A stretch of DNA of 33,435 bases, taken from NCBI GenBank assembly GCA_003049485.1, contig PYST01000387.1, forward strand, positions 1 through 33,435. The letters are read 5' to 3'. Below are positions 7,999 to 19,296 of this stretch, in pieces; positions within the stretch are counted from its first letter, which is position 1; each line of letters opens with the position of its first letter. A program made the translations under genes and the position numbers. This DNA comes from Ophioceras dolichostomum. Taxonomy: Eukaryota > Ascomycota > Sordariomycetes > Magnaporthales > Ophioceraceae. The notes below the pieces were generated by a model. It ran no database searches. It saw only the letters and a list, made by a program, of their open reading frames with translations, and was not told where the DNA came from.

Positions 7999-10340
7999 AT
8001 CTCATCGGAGGGGAACCCGGTCACCGTAAGCATAACCTCTGTAGATGTCTTTAGGATTCATTTTCCGATAAGGAGATAGCAAGGCCATGGCGTGAAGGCA
8101 AGAAACACGGGGGCGTCACATTAGGAGGAAAGTAAAAATATTCGTCGAATCTCGCTTTGGTATGCTATAACACTTTTTCCAAACGTTCGGTTTCCTTTTT
8201 TCAATCCTTATGTTTTTCCAGGCGAGCTTCCGGAGCCTCCTGTCGTGGTCTGATTAAAATGGCACAAACATGGCGTCGAGTTGGAGGTGCGCACCTCGAT
8301 AGGGCAGCTCTGATAGAGAGGGCACGCGTAGGTCGATGTCCTAGGTGGGTGGCTGGATTAACGAGGCGCTAGAGCTGTAAAGGATTGGGCTTGCCTGCTT
8401 TGATCTTGCTGAACGTCCTAGTTTAAATGTTGGGCCGCATGTGAGTTAAGCTGGTGTTGCAGCTGCCCGGCCAGCGTGTCTGTTTCCCTTACTAGTACGC
8501 TCATATGGCGATAGATCATACGGGGAGTGGCTGGTGAGCTGCATGAGACTTGTCTCTTGGAGGCTTCACCAACTAGGCTCGGTAACTAGGTAGGCATGGA
8601 TTTCTTCCCTCCGTATCAGCAGGAGAGAGTAGGATGAGAGTGCCACTGGGTTAGCTGGGAACTCAAGACAACGCGAGTGACTGACAATCAAAGGTTGTTG
8701 TCGATGTTGCAATACGTTGGAGAAATATTGCGACATCTTGTGAGCATATCAAGGGTTCCCGATAGTTCTTTTCGCCATCGCGTGATAGTGTTTGATCAGG
8801 AGATTGGAAGTGCTTTGAGTTGCAGTGCAACATTGTGGCATTTGGTTTACTGTGAGCCGCGTAGTGTGACCAACACCGGCTAGTCTGATGCTGCTACAAG
8901 GATCTACTCCGAGCTGCAGCTGGGTTATTCGGGAAGGGATGATCTTGGAAGGATTTTGTCGATCAGATTGTAGAGTACCTACTTAGGTACGCACAGAATC
9001 ATTAAGGCAGATCTGTCACAAGAGGCGAGAAGCACGGGGTGCTTGGCATGGTCTGACATATTGCTTGCCATTGGTGCCACCACCCGGGCACAACATCTTC
9101 CACCAGATCGACAGGAGGATGAGGAAGAGGTCGTATCACGAGTTCTTGTACAACGAGTGCCGATAGCCCTTTCCCCCCAAAGTGATGATAATTTGACCTG
9201 GGATCACATCTTCCTCTCCCTTCCTTGCGGCCAGCCGCTCTGGTCTAGGTCCCGTCGGCCATTATATCCAGATCGAGATGCTCTCGCGTGGACAGAATCG
9301 GTCACCATACCAACAGAGAATGTGGAGAGAATGGGGAACCAGGGACTGAGAACCATTGATTCATCAAAGATGGATGGGCTGGCGGTTCGGTAGTGCGTTA
9401 ATAAGTCCGCCAATTGCTTTGGATTCAGCAACAAGCCGTTGAAACATCGTGGTTACACTTCTCCACATCAGCCCCAAGAGCAAGCCAAATCGTGGATGGC
9501 CTTTTGATGACTTATTTCCGTCAGAGGAGAATTGTCGTAATGTCACAGGTATATCCCTCGTTCCCCGGAATCAGGTGCCTTGCCCAGACCTGTAAGTCCC
9601 AACTTTCCCCACGCCTTCCCCAGGTTCGCCAATCAACGGCGCGCTACCTCCCCAGAGTCTCAGGGGCATTCCGGCTCAACTCGACGACTTCCGACGCGAT
9701 GGCAACCTGCACCAGACCATTCTCGGGGACCCAGGGACCGAGATTTCCATTTCAGCCTCTTGACTGCAACTGGAAATCCACACATGCGCGCGCCTCGCTG
9801 TGTCACGCTACCCTACTCCTGAGTGAGAGCCACCGAGAGGCTCCACGCCAACTACCAGTTTGGATTACGCATGGAGAACGTGGCGACTAACAAGAAGCGC
9901 CAAGCATGGGATATTCCGTCTAGAAGTCTAAGGTATGGGCGAGGGGCTCGGTATTGCACCTCACGTGGCCGTTGCCGAGGTGTGTGGCACCCCCTTTAAT
10001 CATATCTCCACGAGGAAATTCCCCGTCCTGGCCCCTTTCGACCGACATCCTGGTTTAGCTTCCTCCGGGTAGCTGCATCACTGAGCTAATAGCGCCGGGA
10101 TGACGGGGAGGTAGCCTCTTCGTGGTGCCAATCCGAAGGCTTGATGATGATGCGAGCAGCCTCTAGTGACCGGTTCGGGCATGTGGGCGTCTCTCTCTCG
10201 ACTCTTCGGCTGGTCTCTGTACAGCGACCTCCCTGTTCTGCAACCCTCACTACCCCAGGAGTACCAACATGCCCTGGCTTGTGGAAGCGTCTGCATGGGC
10301 TTCCCGAGTTTCCGCCCGCAGATAGGCGCCCACGTGGACT
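7999..10340. other. Gene-poor region of 2.3 kb
   Basis: No convincing gene on either strand: the longest frames lack family-like patterns and start or end arbitrarily. TAGGTA-type motifs occur near 8588-8595 and 8977-8991. The right part is the upstream region of the AA9 gene. Confidence 0.5.
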
Positions 10341-10351
10341 GACTTTTCACG

Positions 10352-10359
10352 ATATATAA
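10352..10359 (+). promoter_or_regulatory. TATA box of the AA9 gene
   Basis: ATATATAA lies about 205 bp upstream of the ATG at 10561 in otherwise GC-rich DNA, a plausible core promoter giving a leader of about 170 nt. CTGGGG, matching the CreA/CRE1 consensus SYGGRG, occurs near 10389 on the plus strand and near 10254-10259 on the minus strand. Such short matches are weak evidence of carbon repression. Confidence 0.5.
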
Positions 10360-10560
10360 GTCGGGGTTGATGTCTAGTCTGGTCTGGTCCTGGGGATAGC
10401 TGTGTCTGCCGACCACAAGCACGACAAGAAGGACGCCGCCACCTTTGCAACCCATCATTGCCGTCTGCCACCTGCCACTTGCTTCACCACCCTAAGCCTG
10501 CCTTCGGTGAACTTCTTGACCAGCATTTCCCCCGCCCGACGGATCCACACCAGCAGCACA

Positions 10561-11571
10561 ATGGGCATCAAGGCCAAAGCGATCCTGTCTGCCCTCGGCT
10601 CGGCAGCCTCCGTGCTTGCCCACGGCCACGTCAACAACCTCGTGGTCAACGGCGTGTACTACGCAGGCTACGATGTCACCAAGCTCCCCTACATGCCGAA
10701 CCCGCCCATCGTGGTCGGGTGGACAGCGACCAACACGGACAACGGCTTCGTCGAGCCTGCGGCCTTCGGCAGCCCGGACATCATCTGCCACCGGAGCGCC
10801 ACCAACGCCAAGGGCCACGCCAAGGTGAAGGCCGGCGACAAGATCCTGCTGCAGTGGGACACCTGGCCGGAGTCGCACCACGGGCCCGTCATCGACTACC
10901 TCGCCCGCTGCAACGGCAACTGCGAGACGGTCGACAAGACCACGCTGCAGTTCTTCAAGATCGGCGCCGGCTCGTACATCTCGGGCGACGCCCCCGGCTA
11001 CTGGGCCGCGGACGTGCTGATCAAGAACAACTTCAGCTGGGTGGTGCAGATCCCCGCCAACATCGCCCCCGGGAACTACGTGCTGCGCCACGAGATCATC
11101 GCGCTGCACGGCGCGCCGAACGCCAACGGCGCCCAGTCGTACCCGCAGTGCTTCAACCTGGAGATCTCCGGGTCCGGCACCCTGCAGCCGGCCGGCGTGC
11201 TGGGCACCTCGCTGTACAAGGCCACCGACCCGGGCATCCTGTTCCAGCTGTACCAGAACCCCATCAGCTACACCGTGCCCGGCCCGGCCCTCATCGCGGG
11301 CGTCGCCAGCACCGTCTCGCAGGTGAGCTCGGCCGCGACGGCCACCAGCTCGCCCTTCACGCCCGGCGGCGGCAGCGGTGCCACGACCACGACGAACGGT
11401 GGGGGAGGCGGGACCACGGCCACCACGCCCGGCACGACGGCCGCGCCCACTGGAACGGGCCAGACCCGCTACGGGCAGTGCGGGGGCAGCGGCTGGACTG
11501 GGCCGACCTCGTGCGCTGCGGGCCAGGGCGCTTGCACCACGCTGAACGCTTATTACGCCCAGTGTGTCTAA
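10561..11571 (+). CDS. AA9 lytic polysaccharide monooxygenase with C-terminal CBM1, 336 aa
   Basis: Secreted copper enzyme that oxidatively cleaves cellulose and related beta-glucans. A 20-residue signal peptide (MGIKAKAILSALGSAASVLA) is followed by His21, which becomes the N-terminal copper ligand of HGHVNNLVVNG. The second histidine-brace ligand is His106 in SHHGPV and the axial Tyr is Tyr194 in GAQSYPQC. In mature numbering these are 1, 86 and 174. Conserved Cys pairs are visible (DIICHR with CFNLEI; CNGNC). The sequence resembles the Thermoascus-type AA9 group. After about residue 255 comes a Ser/Thr/Gly linker, then CBM1 at 301-336 with four Cys, GQCGG, and the cellulose-contact aromatics of NAYYAQC. 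The gene is intronless with high GC3. ATG 10561 is the only in-frame ATG before the signal peptide, in context CACAATGG. Confidence 0.97.
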   Translation: MGIKAKAILSALGSAASVLAHGHVNNLVVNGVYYAGYDVTKLPYMPNPPIVVGWTATNTDNGFVEPAAFGSPDIICHRSATNAKGHAKVKAGDKILLQWDTWPESHHGPVIDYLARCNGNCETVDKTTLQFFKIGAGSYISGDAPGYWAADVLIKNNFSWVVQIPANIAPGNYVLRHEIIALHGAPNANGAQSYPQCFNLEISGSGTLQPAGVLGTSLYKATDPGILFQLYQNPISYTVPGPALIAGVASTVSQVSSAATATSSPFTPGGGSGATTTTNGGGGGTTATTPGTTAAPTGTGQTRYGQCGGSGWTGPTSCAAGQGACTTLNAYYAQCV

Positions 11572-14344
11572 GGCACTGAAGGAAGTGATGTGAAGAGAGT
11601 GCAATGATGATATGATGCTTGCTTTTGGGGTTGTAAGAGCGAACGATTGGAGTTGGACAGCATGGTTCTTTTGTAAATATTCTAGCTAGCTGTTGATATT
11701 GAGCCCATGATCAACTATATTAGAAGCCATCATCAGCACTGGTTGACAGGCACGTCAAAAATGGAAGAAAGAGTGCAATTGACCTTGCTAGAGCTGTGGG
11801 CTTTGCCCGTCAACTAACCAGAGGCCTGTCCGGTCACTGTAGCGACGTAAAATTGAAAGGGGGCTAAGGGAATGGTGTAAAACCAGGAATGCTCGGGCTG
11901 CGGCGTAGCAACAAGCTTAACTCTTCCGTCATCGCGGGGACGAGCCGGCCAAAGTAGTCGGCCGGTGTGTCCATGCATGGCCACGACGGTAGAGACCCCC
12001 AAGAAGTGCCTGCCATCGGACTGAAGAGTCTGCCTCCAAAATCGTGCATCTGATGTCAAGAAGAGAGGAAGCTAGCCAAAATCTCACCACATCTCACCAC
12101 GTATGAACTACTGGCTGTGACGATCAAGGGGAAAGAGAAGAAAGGAAAAGAGAGTCAAACCCGAATGACGAGATCCATCCATCGCCTAGACAAAAAAAAA
12201 GGATCCTTAACCGGGTCGAGGATTTGAGAAGACGGAAGAGGGGGGTAAGCAAATGTTTCAACGGGCCGAACGAGGGAAGCGGCGTGAGAACCAAATCTCG
12301 AAACACTTACTACCGAGTTTCTACCCTGTTTATTATGACCCCCAAGGAACCACCCACACGGCTTGAGACCAAGAGGAGGATGGCGGTGGATTAAAATAGG
12401 AGCTGAAGAACGGCGCCGAGGAAAAAAAGAGCGGACGATGTGGGCTGTTGTTTGGGCGCGACTTGACAAGCATGTCGCCTTCGCATGTAGGTTACCTTGG
12501 TAGGTAGGAATCCCGTCGATCAAAAATGACAGCATATGCGAGTGCGTCCTTCGTGCCAGTTGGCTGGGTGTGTCCTGTCCGCACATCGTAAGGCTGAAAG
12601 CTCCTACGAGCAATCGGTTTGTTAAGGGGTTCCGCAATTCTCGGATTTCAAGAAATCATGAAATCAAGAAATTCTAACATGGAAGATGACGACTCGTCGT
12701 CATCCGGAGAGGCGAAAGACCGGGAGACCCCAAACCAGCCAGCCAGTCTGGTTGTAACGATTTGTTGGTGACAATACGGGCGGATGTGGCTTCCACAATC
12801 AGCTCGGTGGCTTGAGGAGAGAAACAAAAGTCATAGAGGTTGTGGTGGGGTAAAGGAATCGACTTCGTCCTGGCTCGATGTGGAGATTAAAACCAACAGC
12901 AAAAATGTGGCCAGACTGACGACATGATACCTCCTATGTTGCATTCGCTAGCCGCTCCGGTACGGCACAGTTCTTCAAGGACTCTCCCGGCCGGTTTCCC
13001 GAAGTGTTTTTCTATACGGACTGCCGTACGTGCGAGCTTCCCGGCCGCCCTCCCTCTGCAGTCCTCCATCTCGAGGGCATGTCTCCATCTCAGCTCAGGG
13101 GCACAGGGCCGCATCCTTGCCGATTCGGGGAGGCGAAGTTCAGTGGGAGGGCAACCCCCCTGGCCTGATAGGCTGCGAAGCGCAATTGGGGTTGCTGCAC
13201 GCGGCTAAATTTGCGGACATCCACACCGGCGGCCAGTGAACTGTGGCAAGCTCGTAATTATTACCGCACCAGACAAGAGCTGAAAACGGAAGACTCGATA
13301 TACCGGGCACTCTTTGGATTTCTTGGGGGAATAATACTCTGCACTTGGATACTTGTTTTAGGTTCCAGGTAACCTTTTCCAGCTTTTTGACAACTTTTGG
13401 CCAAACATTCGTTGTTCCAGACGGCTCGTTTAGGGAAACGGTAGCTGATGCCTAGTACTTGTTAGGCACCAGGTGCACATGCTCTGAGGCCTTCGACTCG
13501 GACATGAATATCAAGGTAGGCCTGCCTAATTCATCAGGCTGAGGCAGGCTGGCATTAAGTTGGATGAAGAAGCTCTCTGAAGACCTGAAGGACAGTGTCT
13601 CGGATTGTCCACCAGCCACGCATCACAAGCTTGAAGTTTCCATCCTCCTCCACCACCCACACAAGGCGGAAATCAAGCACGCTGGAATCGGACGCACTGC
13701 CCAAACCAGTTGCTGATTCAGGTCCCGCTAGCCCCGAGTAGTGGGGTTCACAACCGCGTGCGCTGGTGTCTGGTGTGCCCATTCGTTTTATTAGCGCAGT
13801 GCAGAGCAGAGCAGTGCAGGAGCTCGCACCGAACGATGCAGGGCGCTACAGTCCAAGTGGAGCAACACAACTGAGAAGCCATCAGTTGGAATCACGTTGT
13901 CGAATTTTCCTCGTTTCTTGCCCCCAATGGTCGCACCAACAACAACAGTTGCTACTACATACTACAAGCGATGATTGCCTCCTTCTACATATGGAGGGGG
14001 AAACAACCGGCTCCCATGTCGTGATTCTCGTTATCGCCGAGAGGAATTGACGGAGGAGGGGCAGAGACGGGCAAAAAGGGAAGCCATGAACCCCTGTCCG
14101 CCCGGGCCGCCCTTGGCTGGCACTGGGGGAAACCCTAGCAATCCCGCAATCGAAGGATCACCATGCTTGGGATCTTGGACGAATTGCACAGCCGGATTGG
14201 CTCACGACCATTGGAGGATCGCGGGAGGAGGGTGGAGGCATCATGTCTAAACGTTCCATCGAGCTCGGCCTGGTGGGATTCTCCAGGATCCTCTTTTTGC
14301 TCCCCTCCGAGCTGGCGCCTCCCCCTTGTTCTCTTCCTTTCACC
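11572..14344. other. Gene-poor region of 2.8 kb
   Basis: Contains the 3' flank of the AA9 gene and no convincing gene. Frames of 60-160 codons at 12155-12637, 13555-13782 and 13766-14050 have no recognisable motif, coding bias or splice structure. GCAGTGCAGAGCAGAGCAG-like direct repeats lie at about 13797-13820. A TTGGTAGGTAGG motif lies near 12498. Confidence 0.5.
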
Positions 14345-14557
14345 ATGGCGCAAAGGACGAGGAGCACGGTGACGATTCTTCTTTTCTCTTGTTTGGTCCT
14401 CATCTCTGGGTACGCCGGCGTCAGTGACGACAGCGCGCCTCTCGGTGTCGAGCCATTTTTTATATCGCTGTTCTTTTTTTCTCCTCAGCTCTTTTGCCCC
14501 TTGCCTGCCTGTCCGTCCTTCTTCTCCCAAGCTGTGTTTTCCGGAGTCATCGGCTAG
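14345..14557 (+). other. Possible upstream ORF of the lectin-like gene
   Basis: A 70-codon frame with a good start context (CACCATGGCG) ends at TAG 14555-14557, 23 nt before the main ATG at 14581, in a different frame. Its beginning (MAQRTRSTVTILLFSCLVL) looks like a signal peptide, but the rest is Phe/Pro-rich from T-rich DNA. A polypyrimidine-AG (about 14471-14488) also resembles a 3' splice site, so this could instead be a 5' UTR intron. Whether the transcript includes it is unknown. Confidence 0.3.
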
Positions 14558-14580
14558 GGGTGAAGGCCGACACACTCGCG

Positions 14581-16337
14581 ATGAACGACCCAATGAAAAC
14601 GGCATCCCCAACCTGGGGCATGTCGCCCACAGGCCAGTCTCCGCAACATCAACAGCAGCCGGGCGTCTCTCCCGGCTTCAGCACGTTGGAGGTCGCCCCG
14701 GGCGAGTACGATCCCGAGGTGAAGACCGCTCCGCAGGTCTACTGGGACACATCTCCCGAGGCCTTGCCATATCAGCAGCAGACAGTTCACGATCAAAATG
14801 TCTTGATGCAGCAGTACTACCAGAACTACCCACACCAGCACGGCTATGGCCCTCCCGGATCTGTATCCTCGCCCCCACCCATGACGGGCTACTCGACCGT
14901 CCACTCACAGTCAATGGGCCCGTCCTCACCATCACAAGGAGCTGTCGCTGGAAGTCCACGGGCGGCGGGCGACGGTGGCGCTGGCGGTGAAAAGAAGATC
15001 TTGGGAATGACGAGGAAAACAGCGTTGATAGTGGGAATTGTCATCGCCATCGCCGTTATTGGTGCTGCGGTCGGGGGCGCCGTGGGAGGAGTGCTATCGC
15101 GAAACTCTTCGGGCAGCGCAACGGGCGGCTCAGGAGGCAACGGAACCAACTCGGGGAACCAAACCGCCGGGGCCGGCTCGACCTTCCTGGCCTCCACGTC
15201 GCTCAACACGGCGATATATACGACCGGCTCGATCACGTACAAGATGATGCTGTGGCAGCCCAGCGGGGGCGAGACGGACATCAAGTACTCGCTGTGGAAC
15301 TCGACCGGTAGGGCCTGGGAGACGGTCAAGCTGAGCTCGAGGTTGAGCGGGAGCGGGAGCAACAACATCGAGGCCCGTCCCGGAACGCCGCTCACGACGG
15401 CGGTGAAGACGAACGGCACCTTCTCGCTCAGCGTATTCTACCTGTCCGCCTCGAACGTGATCCAGGAGCTGCGCACCGACACGCCCGGCGGCCTGTCGTG
15501 GACCAAGATCACGTCCTCGGTCTCTGTCGCCGCGGGGTCGCAGCTCTCGGCGCGCTGGGACTACTGCGACCTGTGCTCCGGCGCGCTCCTGGTCGCGTAC
15601 GAGGACGAGGGCCACCGCCAGAGGTGGTACTACCCGGTCGAGGCCACGAACACGACCCGCACCACCACGCTGTCCGCCAAGGTGGTGCCCGGCGCCGGGC
15701 TCGCCCTCACCGGCCTGAGCGCCGACGACGGCGCCACCGACGACTACGGCTCCAGCATCAAGCTGTACATCCAGAACGTGACCAGGGTTCAGGAGATCAC
15801 GCGCAGGTCGAACTACGACTGGGTCATCAGTGCGTTTTCCCGATGTTTCCCCCCTTTTCTTTCACTCATCTCATTCACCCTTAAAGCCTCCATCAACTCC
15901 TCCTCCTCCACCACACACATGCATTTATGTTCATACATACTGACCCGCAACCTCTCATCCACCCATCTACAGCCAAGACAGACATAAACGAAAACCTCCC
16001 GACCGACTTCCCGCCCCTCACATACACGACGTCTTTCTCGAAGCCCGTCCTGTCCGACCAGCCACTCATCTTCCTCTTCGTGGTGAACCTCTTCCGCAAC
16101 GGCACGCTGCAGGCGACGCACTACAACGGCAAGTCGTGGCGCGCTGCCATCGCCCCTATCATGCGCAGCGTGCCATCGACGATGACGTCGACCCTGACCA
16201 ACTTCACGGCCCTCACCGTCGCGACCGACCTGACCGTCTACGGCCTCACCGGCGACGGGGTCCTGCACTCGTTCGCGCCGGATCTGGACGACCCTGTTAC
16301 GTGGACTTATGGGGGGCAGGTCACGCTGCCATCATAA
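14581..16337 (+). CDS. Single-pass membrane protein with fucose-lectin-like ectodomain, 537 aa
   Basis: Two exons, 14581-15829 and 15973-16337, with a 143-nt intron (GTGCGT...CTACAG); phase is kept. Residues 1-140 are Pro/Gln/Ser/Tyr-rich and disordered. A basic motif (MTRKT) precedes a Gly/Ala/Ile-rich transmembrane segment at about 147-172, then a Ser/Gly/Asn-rich stalk with N-glycosylation sequons, then a beta-rich domain of roughly 320 residues. This domain has repeated blade-like units (LWNSTGRAWETVKLSS, TDTPGGLSWTKI, THYNGKSWRAAIAP, TVYGLTGDGVLHSF) resembling fungal fucose-specific lectin beta-propellers. Type II topology would place the propeller outside the plasma membrane. Such predicted anchored lectin-like proteins are common in Pezizomycotina; ligand and role are not established. 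ATG 14581 is the first in-frame ATG. Confidence 0.75.
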
Positions 16338-17545
16338 CACTCACTTCATCTTCTGAAGTTGTTCTTCTTCTTCTTTTTCTTTATTCTCTTGTTACGTACT
16401 TTGCTGCATGGGACGGAGCGGTTATTTGGGTTGGTCATATGGGTGGGTTTGGCAAACTGGCTTTCGGGTCTTCTTTTCGTTTTTCCTCCCCCTTAAAACA
16501 CCTTTGATGTTTTTATATATGTACACCTACATTCCTTCCTTCTCTCTTCCACAAACTTAAGTCATCTCTTGGGACGCATCCCTTTATTTCTCTGTACATT
16601 CTTTGATACCCCACGAGGAAAAACACAAAAGACTCGGCGTCAGCGTGCTACGCAGTGGTGGATTTATTTGTATACTTGTACCTAACCCAAAACGCGTCTT
16701 CAATCTATACCAGGATCTAAGGTAGCTACCGACCTAGGGATTTAATGGCAGTCGGAAATTTACCTCGATACGCTGGTCGCCTTTGCGCTTCTCGACACGC
16801 ATTGGGCGTTGGCACAGATCGTCAGCACCAGGCGGGCGGGCGGGCTAGCCTGGCTGAGGGGTTCTTCAACACGGAGACGCTAGTGATGATGACCTCGCGC
16901 TGTAGCCCCCGTCAGCTTTGTCAAATTCTCGGAGATCTCGCTCACACAGCAAATCGATATATCTCTCAGGCCGCAAGCAGATTTTGCACTCGTATTCTTT
17001 CTCATCATCCGTTAAGTTACTTCCGAATATCTCACATACCTCCTCCCCCCATCGTCAAGATAAAAGAAAAGGACGTTCAGCCAAGGCGAACTACGGTCGC
17101 CCGGTTGTGAGCTTGACGTCACGCTAGAGCCCAATTCTGCAAAGACCACCCCTCGTTCTCTAGAGTCTTTGGCCCGCGATGTGCACGCGATGTGTGCCGC
17201 CGACGTCAATTCTGGGCGATCCGGCGGGCCCCTTCCTAAGAAGTCCGTCCGAATCGGCCCCCCTCCCCTTTTCGACAGTTCGACAGCATGCCCCAATGGA
17301 CAAAACCAATCCCACGTGCAAAGCTAAGGGTTGGGATAGAAGGAGTCGGTCTGTCGGTCGGTTTGCACACGGGTCTTCTTCCTTCTTCGTTCAATTATTC
17401 TAGGCCGGTATTTTCATTCTATCTGTCGATTGTAATCCTTGCTGTTCCATTCTCATTGCCGGAATTTTTTTTCCTTGATAAAATAAAGTTCGACCGTTTT
17501 CGCGCTGTTTCTGTTCAGGGGTTTTCTCCCCCTCACAAGCCACTC
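16338..17545. other. Intergenic region between lectin-like and aquaporin genes
   Basis: Holds the T-rich 3' flank of the lectin-like gene and the promoter side of the aquaporin gene. A GGCGGGCGGGCGGG run lies near 16832-16845 and a GACCTAGG motif near 16731. Open frames such as 16745-17110 show nothing recognisable. Confidence 0.5.
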
Positions 17546-17617
17546 AGCGTCAACCCCTTCCTAAGCGTCAACCCCTTCCTAAGCGTCAACCCCCTCCTAA
17601 GCGTCAACCCCTTCCTT
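17546..17617 (+). repeat. Four-copy 18-bp minisatellite in the aquaporin leader
   Basis: Units starting at 17546, 17564, 17582 and 17600 carry AGCGTCAACCCC followed by a TTCCTA- or CTCCTA-like tail. The copies are near-identical and end about 10 bp before the ATG at 17628. They are out of frame with the aquaporin ORF, so they should be 5' UTR. Confidence 0.9.
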
Positions 17618-17627
17618 CTCCCTCAAG

Positions 17628-18563
17628 ATGGCGCCGCTAAACCATCACGGCGGCGGCCCGGTGCTGACCCCCTTGGAGGGCGACCTCGTCGCCGCCTCGG
17701 GAGAGTTCGTCGGCACTTTCTTCTTCCTCTATTTCGCCTACGCCGGCCAGCTGATGGTGCTCGACCAGGCCTCTTCCTCGGCGCTAAACGGGGGGCCCAG
17801 CAGCGAGACCATCGTGTTCATAGCCCTCGTCTACAGCTTCTCGTTGCTTGTGAATGCATGGGCCTTCTACCGGATCAGCGGCGGGCTGTTTAACCCGGCT
17901 GTACGTCTTCCTTTTTTCCCCCCTTTCCTTCCTTACCTCCATACATAGGGGTCAGCTCTCACTTCCACCGCATCCGCGCACTGATCTAATATGATGATAC
18001 ATATATATCCCTATGTGCAGGTCACACTCGGCCTCAGCGCCGCCGGCCAGCTGAGCTGGCGACGAGCAGGCTTCCTCGTCCCGACACAGCTGCTGGCGTG
18101 CATGTGCGCGGGCGGGCTCGCGGCCGCCATGTTCAACGGCAACACGGGCGGCCGCAGTATGGCCAGCATCAACACGCTCCTCTCAGCCGAGACATCGATC
18201 GCGCAGGGGCTCTTCATCGAGATGTTCATGACGGCCGAGCTGGTGTTCGTCGTGCTCATGCTGGCTGCCGAGAAGTCGCGCGACACCTTCCTGGCCCCCG
18301 TCGGCATCGGCCTCGCCCTGTTCGTCGCCGAGCTGGCGGGGGTGTTCTACACGGGCGGCTCGCTCAACCCGGCTCGCAGTTTCGGGTGTGCCGTCGCCGG
18401 AAGGAGCTTCCCGACCTACCACTGGATCTACTGGCTGGGTCCGGCGCTCGGTGCGTTGCTCGCTGCGGGTTACTATCGGTTTGTGAAGTACGCGCACTAC
18501 GAGCAGGCGAATCCGGGGCAGGATAGCGCGGGGCCGGCCGATGTTTTGGGCGATAATGTGTAG
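17628..18563 (+). CDS. Aquaporin (MIP family), 271 aa
   Basis: Two exons, 17628-17900 and 18021-18563, with a 120-nt intron (GTACGT...GTGCAG), phase 0. Six hydrophobic segments are visible, with the two half-helices carrying NPA motifs at N89-P90-A91 and N207-P208-A209. The intron falls exactly between NPA and the following VTLGL. ISGGLFNPAVTLG and YTGGSLNPARSFG are typical of filamentous-ascomycete aquaporins. Counting from the NPA motifs, the aromatic/arginine filter would be Tyr69, Glu195, Gly204, Arg210, against Phe, His, Cys, Arg in human AQP1, so water selectivity should not be assumed. Predicted role: membrane channel for water or small solutes. Start context CAAGATGGC is good, and downstream MFNGN and other ATGs are internal. 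Confidence 0.93.
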
Positions 18564-19296
18564 GTAGGTAAGTAGCTAGGTAGCTAGCTGGTCGCAGGCA
18601 GAGATCGGATAGAAAAGGAAGATATGCAGCTACTTAGCTAGATGAATCCTGCGCACATATCAGGACGGTTGGGCCACAGGTGACGAATCGACACAGCCCT
18701 CACCAGGTCACCAGGCCACTCACCCTCCCCAGAGCCGGAAGTCGGAAGTTCCAGAAACACATATTGAAACATGGCGAATTTACAGCTTCTGATAAATTCA
18801 TATTCGTCAGGGCTCTTCTCTCTAATCTACAACCACGGGATCTGTGTGTTCGTCGAGTCTAGTAGCATTGGATAGTGAGCCACTGTGAGACCTCTCAGGG
18901 CTGAAAACTGAAGTGGAGGACGACGGATTCAGTACTAGTAGTCATTATCCTATCACTCAAGCAAGGCGTCTATCGGATTCTGCTAAAGAGATAGAAGTAG
19001 TGTTATTCAAACTAACGTGTCTGAGAGACGGCTGGTTTTATAAGAGATGGAGAAGAGACTGGTCAAAGAAATTTGAATTCCCACCACAGGGTCTATAATT
19101 TTATACAAACTTGTATTCTTTGAACCCTTTCGCGCCTGAACATATGAACGTTGGACGTGGAATCCTTTCTAGGTATCTACCTACAGAAACATCCATTTGA
19201 CTCAATTTACCGTTCAGTTTATGCACTGCACTCTCACCTTCCTTTTCTGCCTCGCATATACCCACGGCCGTGGTTTACTACTTCCCCTTACTGGTT
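18564..19296. other. Intergenic region, aquaporin to thioesterase
   Basis: Begins with a TAGG/TAGC microsatellite-like stretch immediately after the aquaporin stop (18561-18592). The centre (18900-19130) is more AT-rich than its surroundings. No gene is seen. The two flanking genes are convergent, so this holds both 3' ends. Confidence 0.5.

Noticed and set aside
9043..9890. Plus-strand frames of 116 and 158 codons
   Set aside because: No recognisable domain, no splice structure, random-looking composition.
10458..11604. Other-frame and antisense ORFs of about 370 codons over the AA9 gene
   Set aside because: By-products of high GC3 in the AA9 coding sequence, which has a complete and obvious family match.
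12155..12637. 160-codon minus-strand frame
   Set aside because: Random-looking composition, no domain and no support from neighbours.
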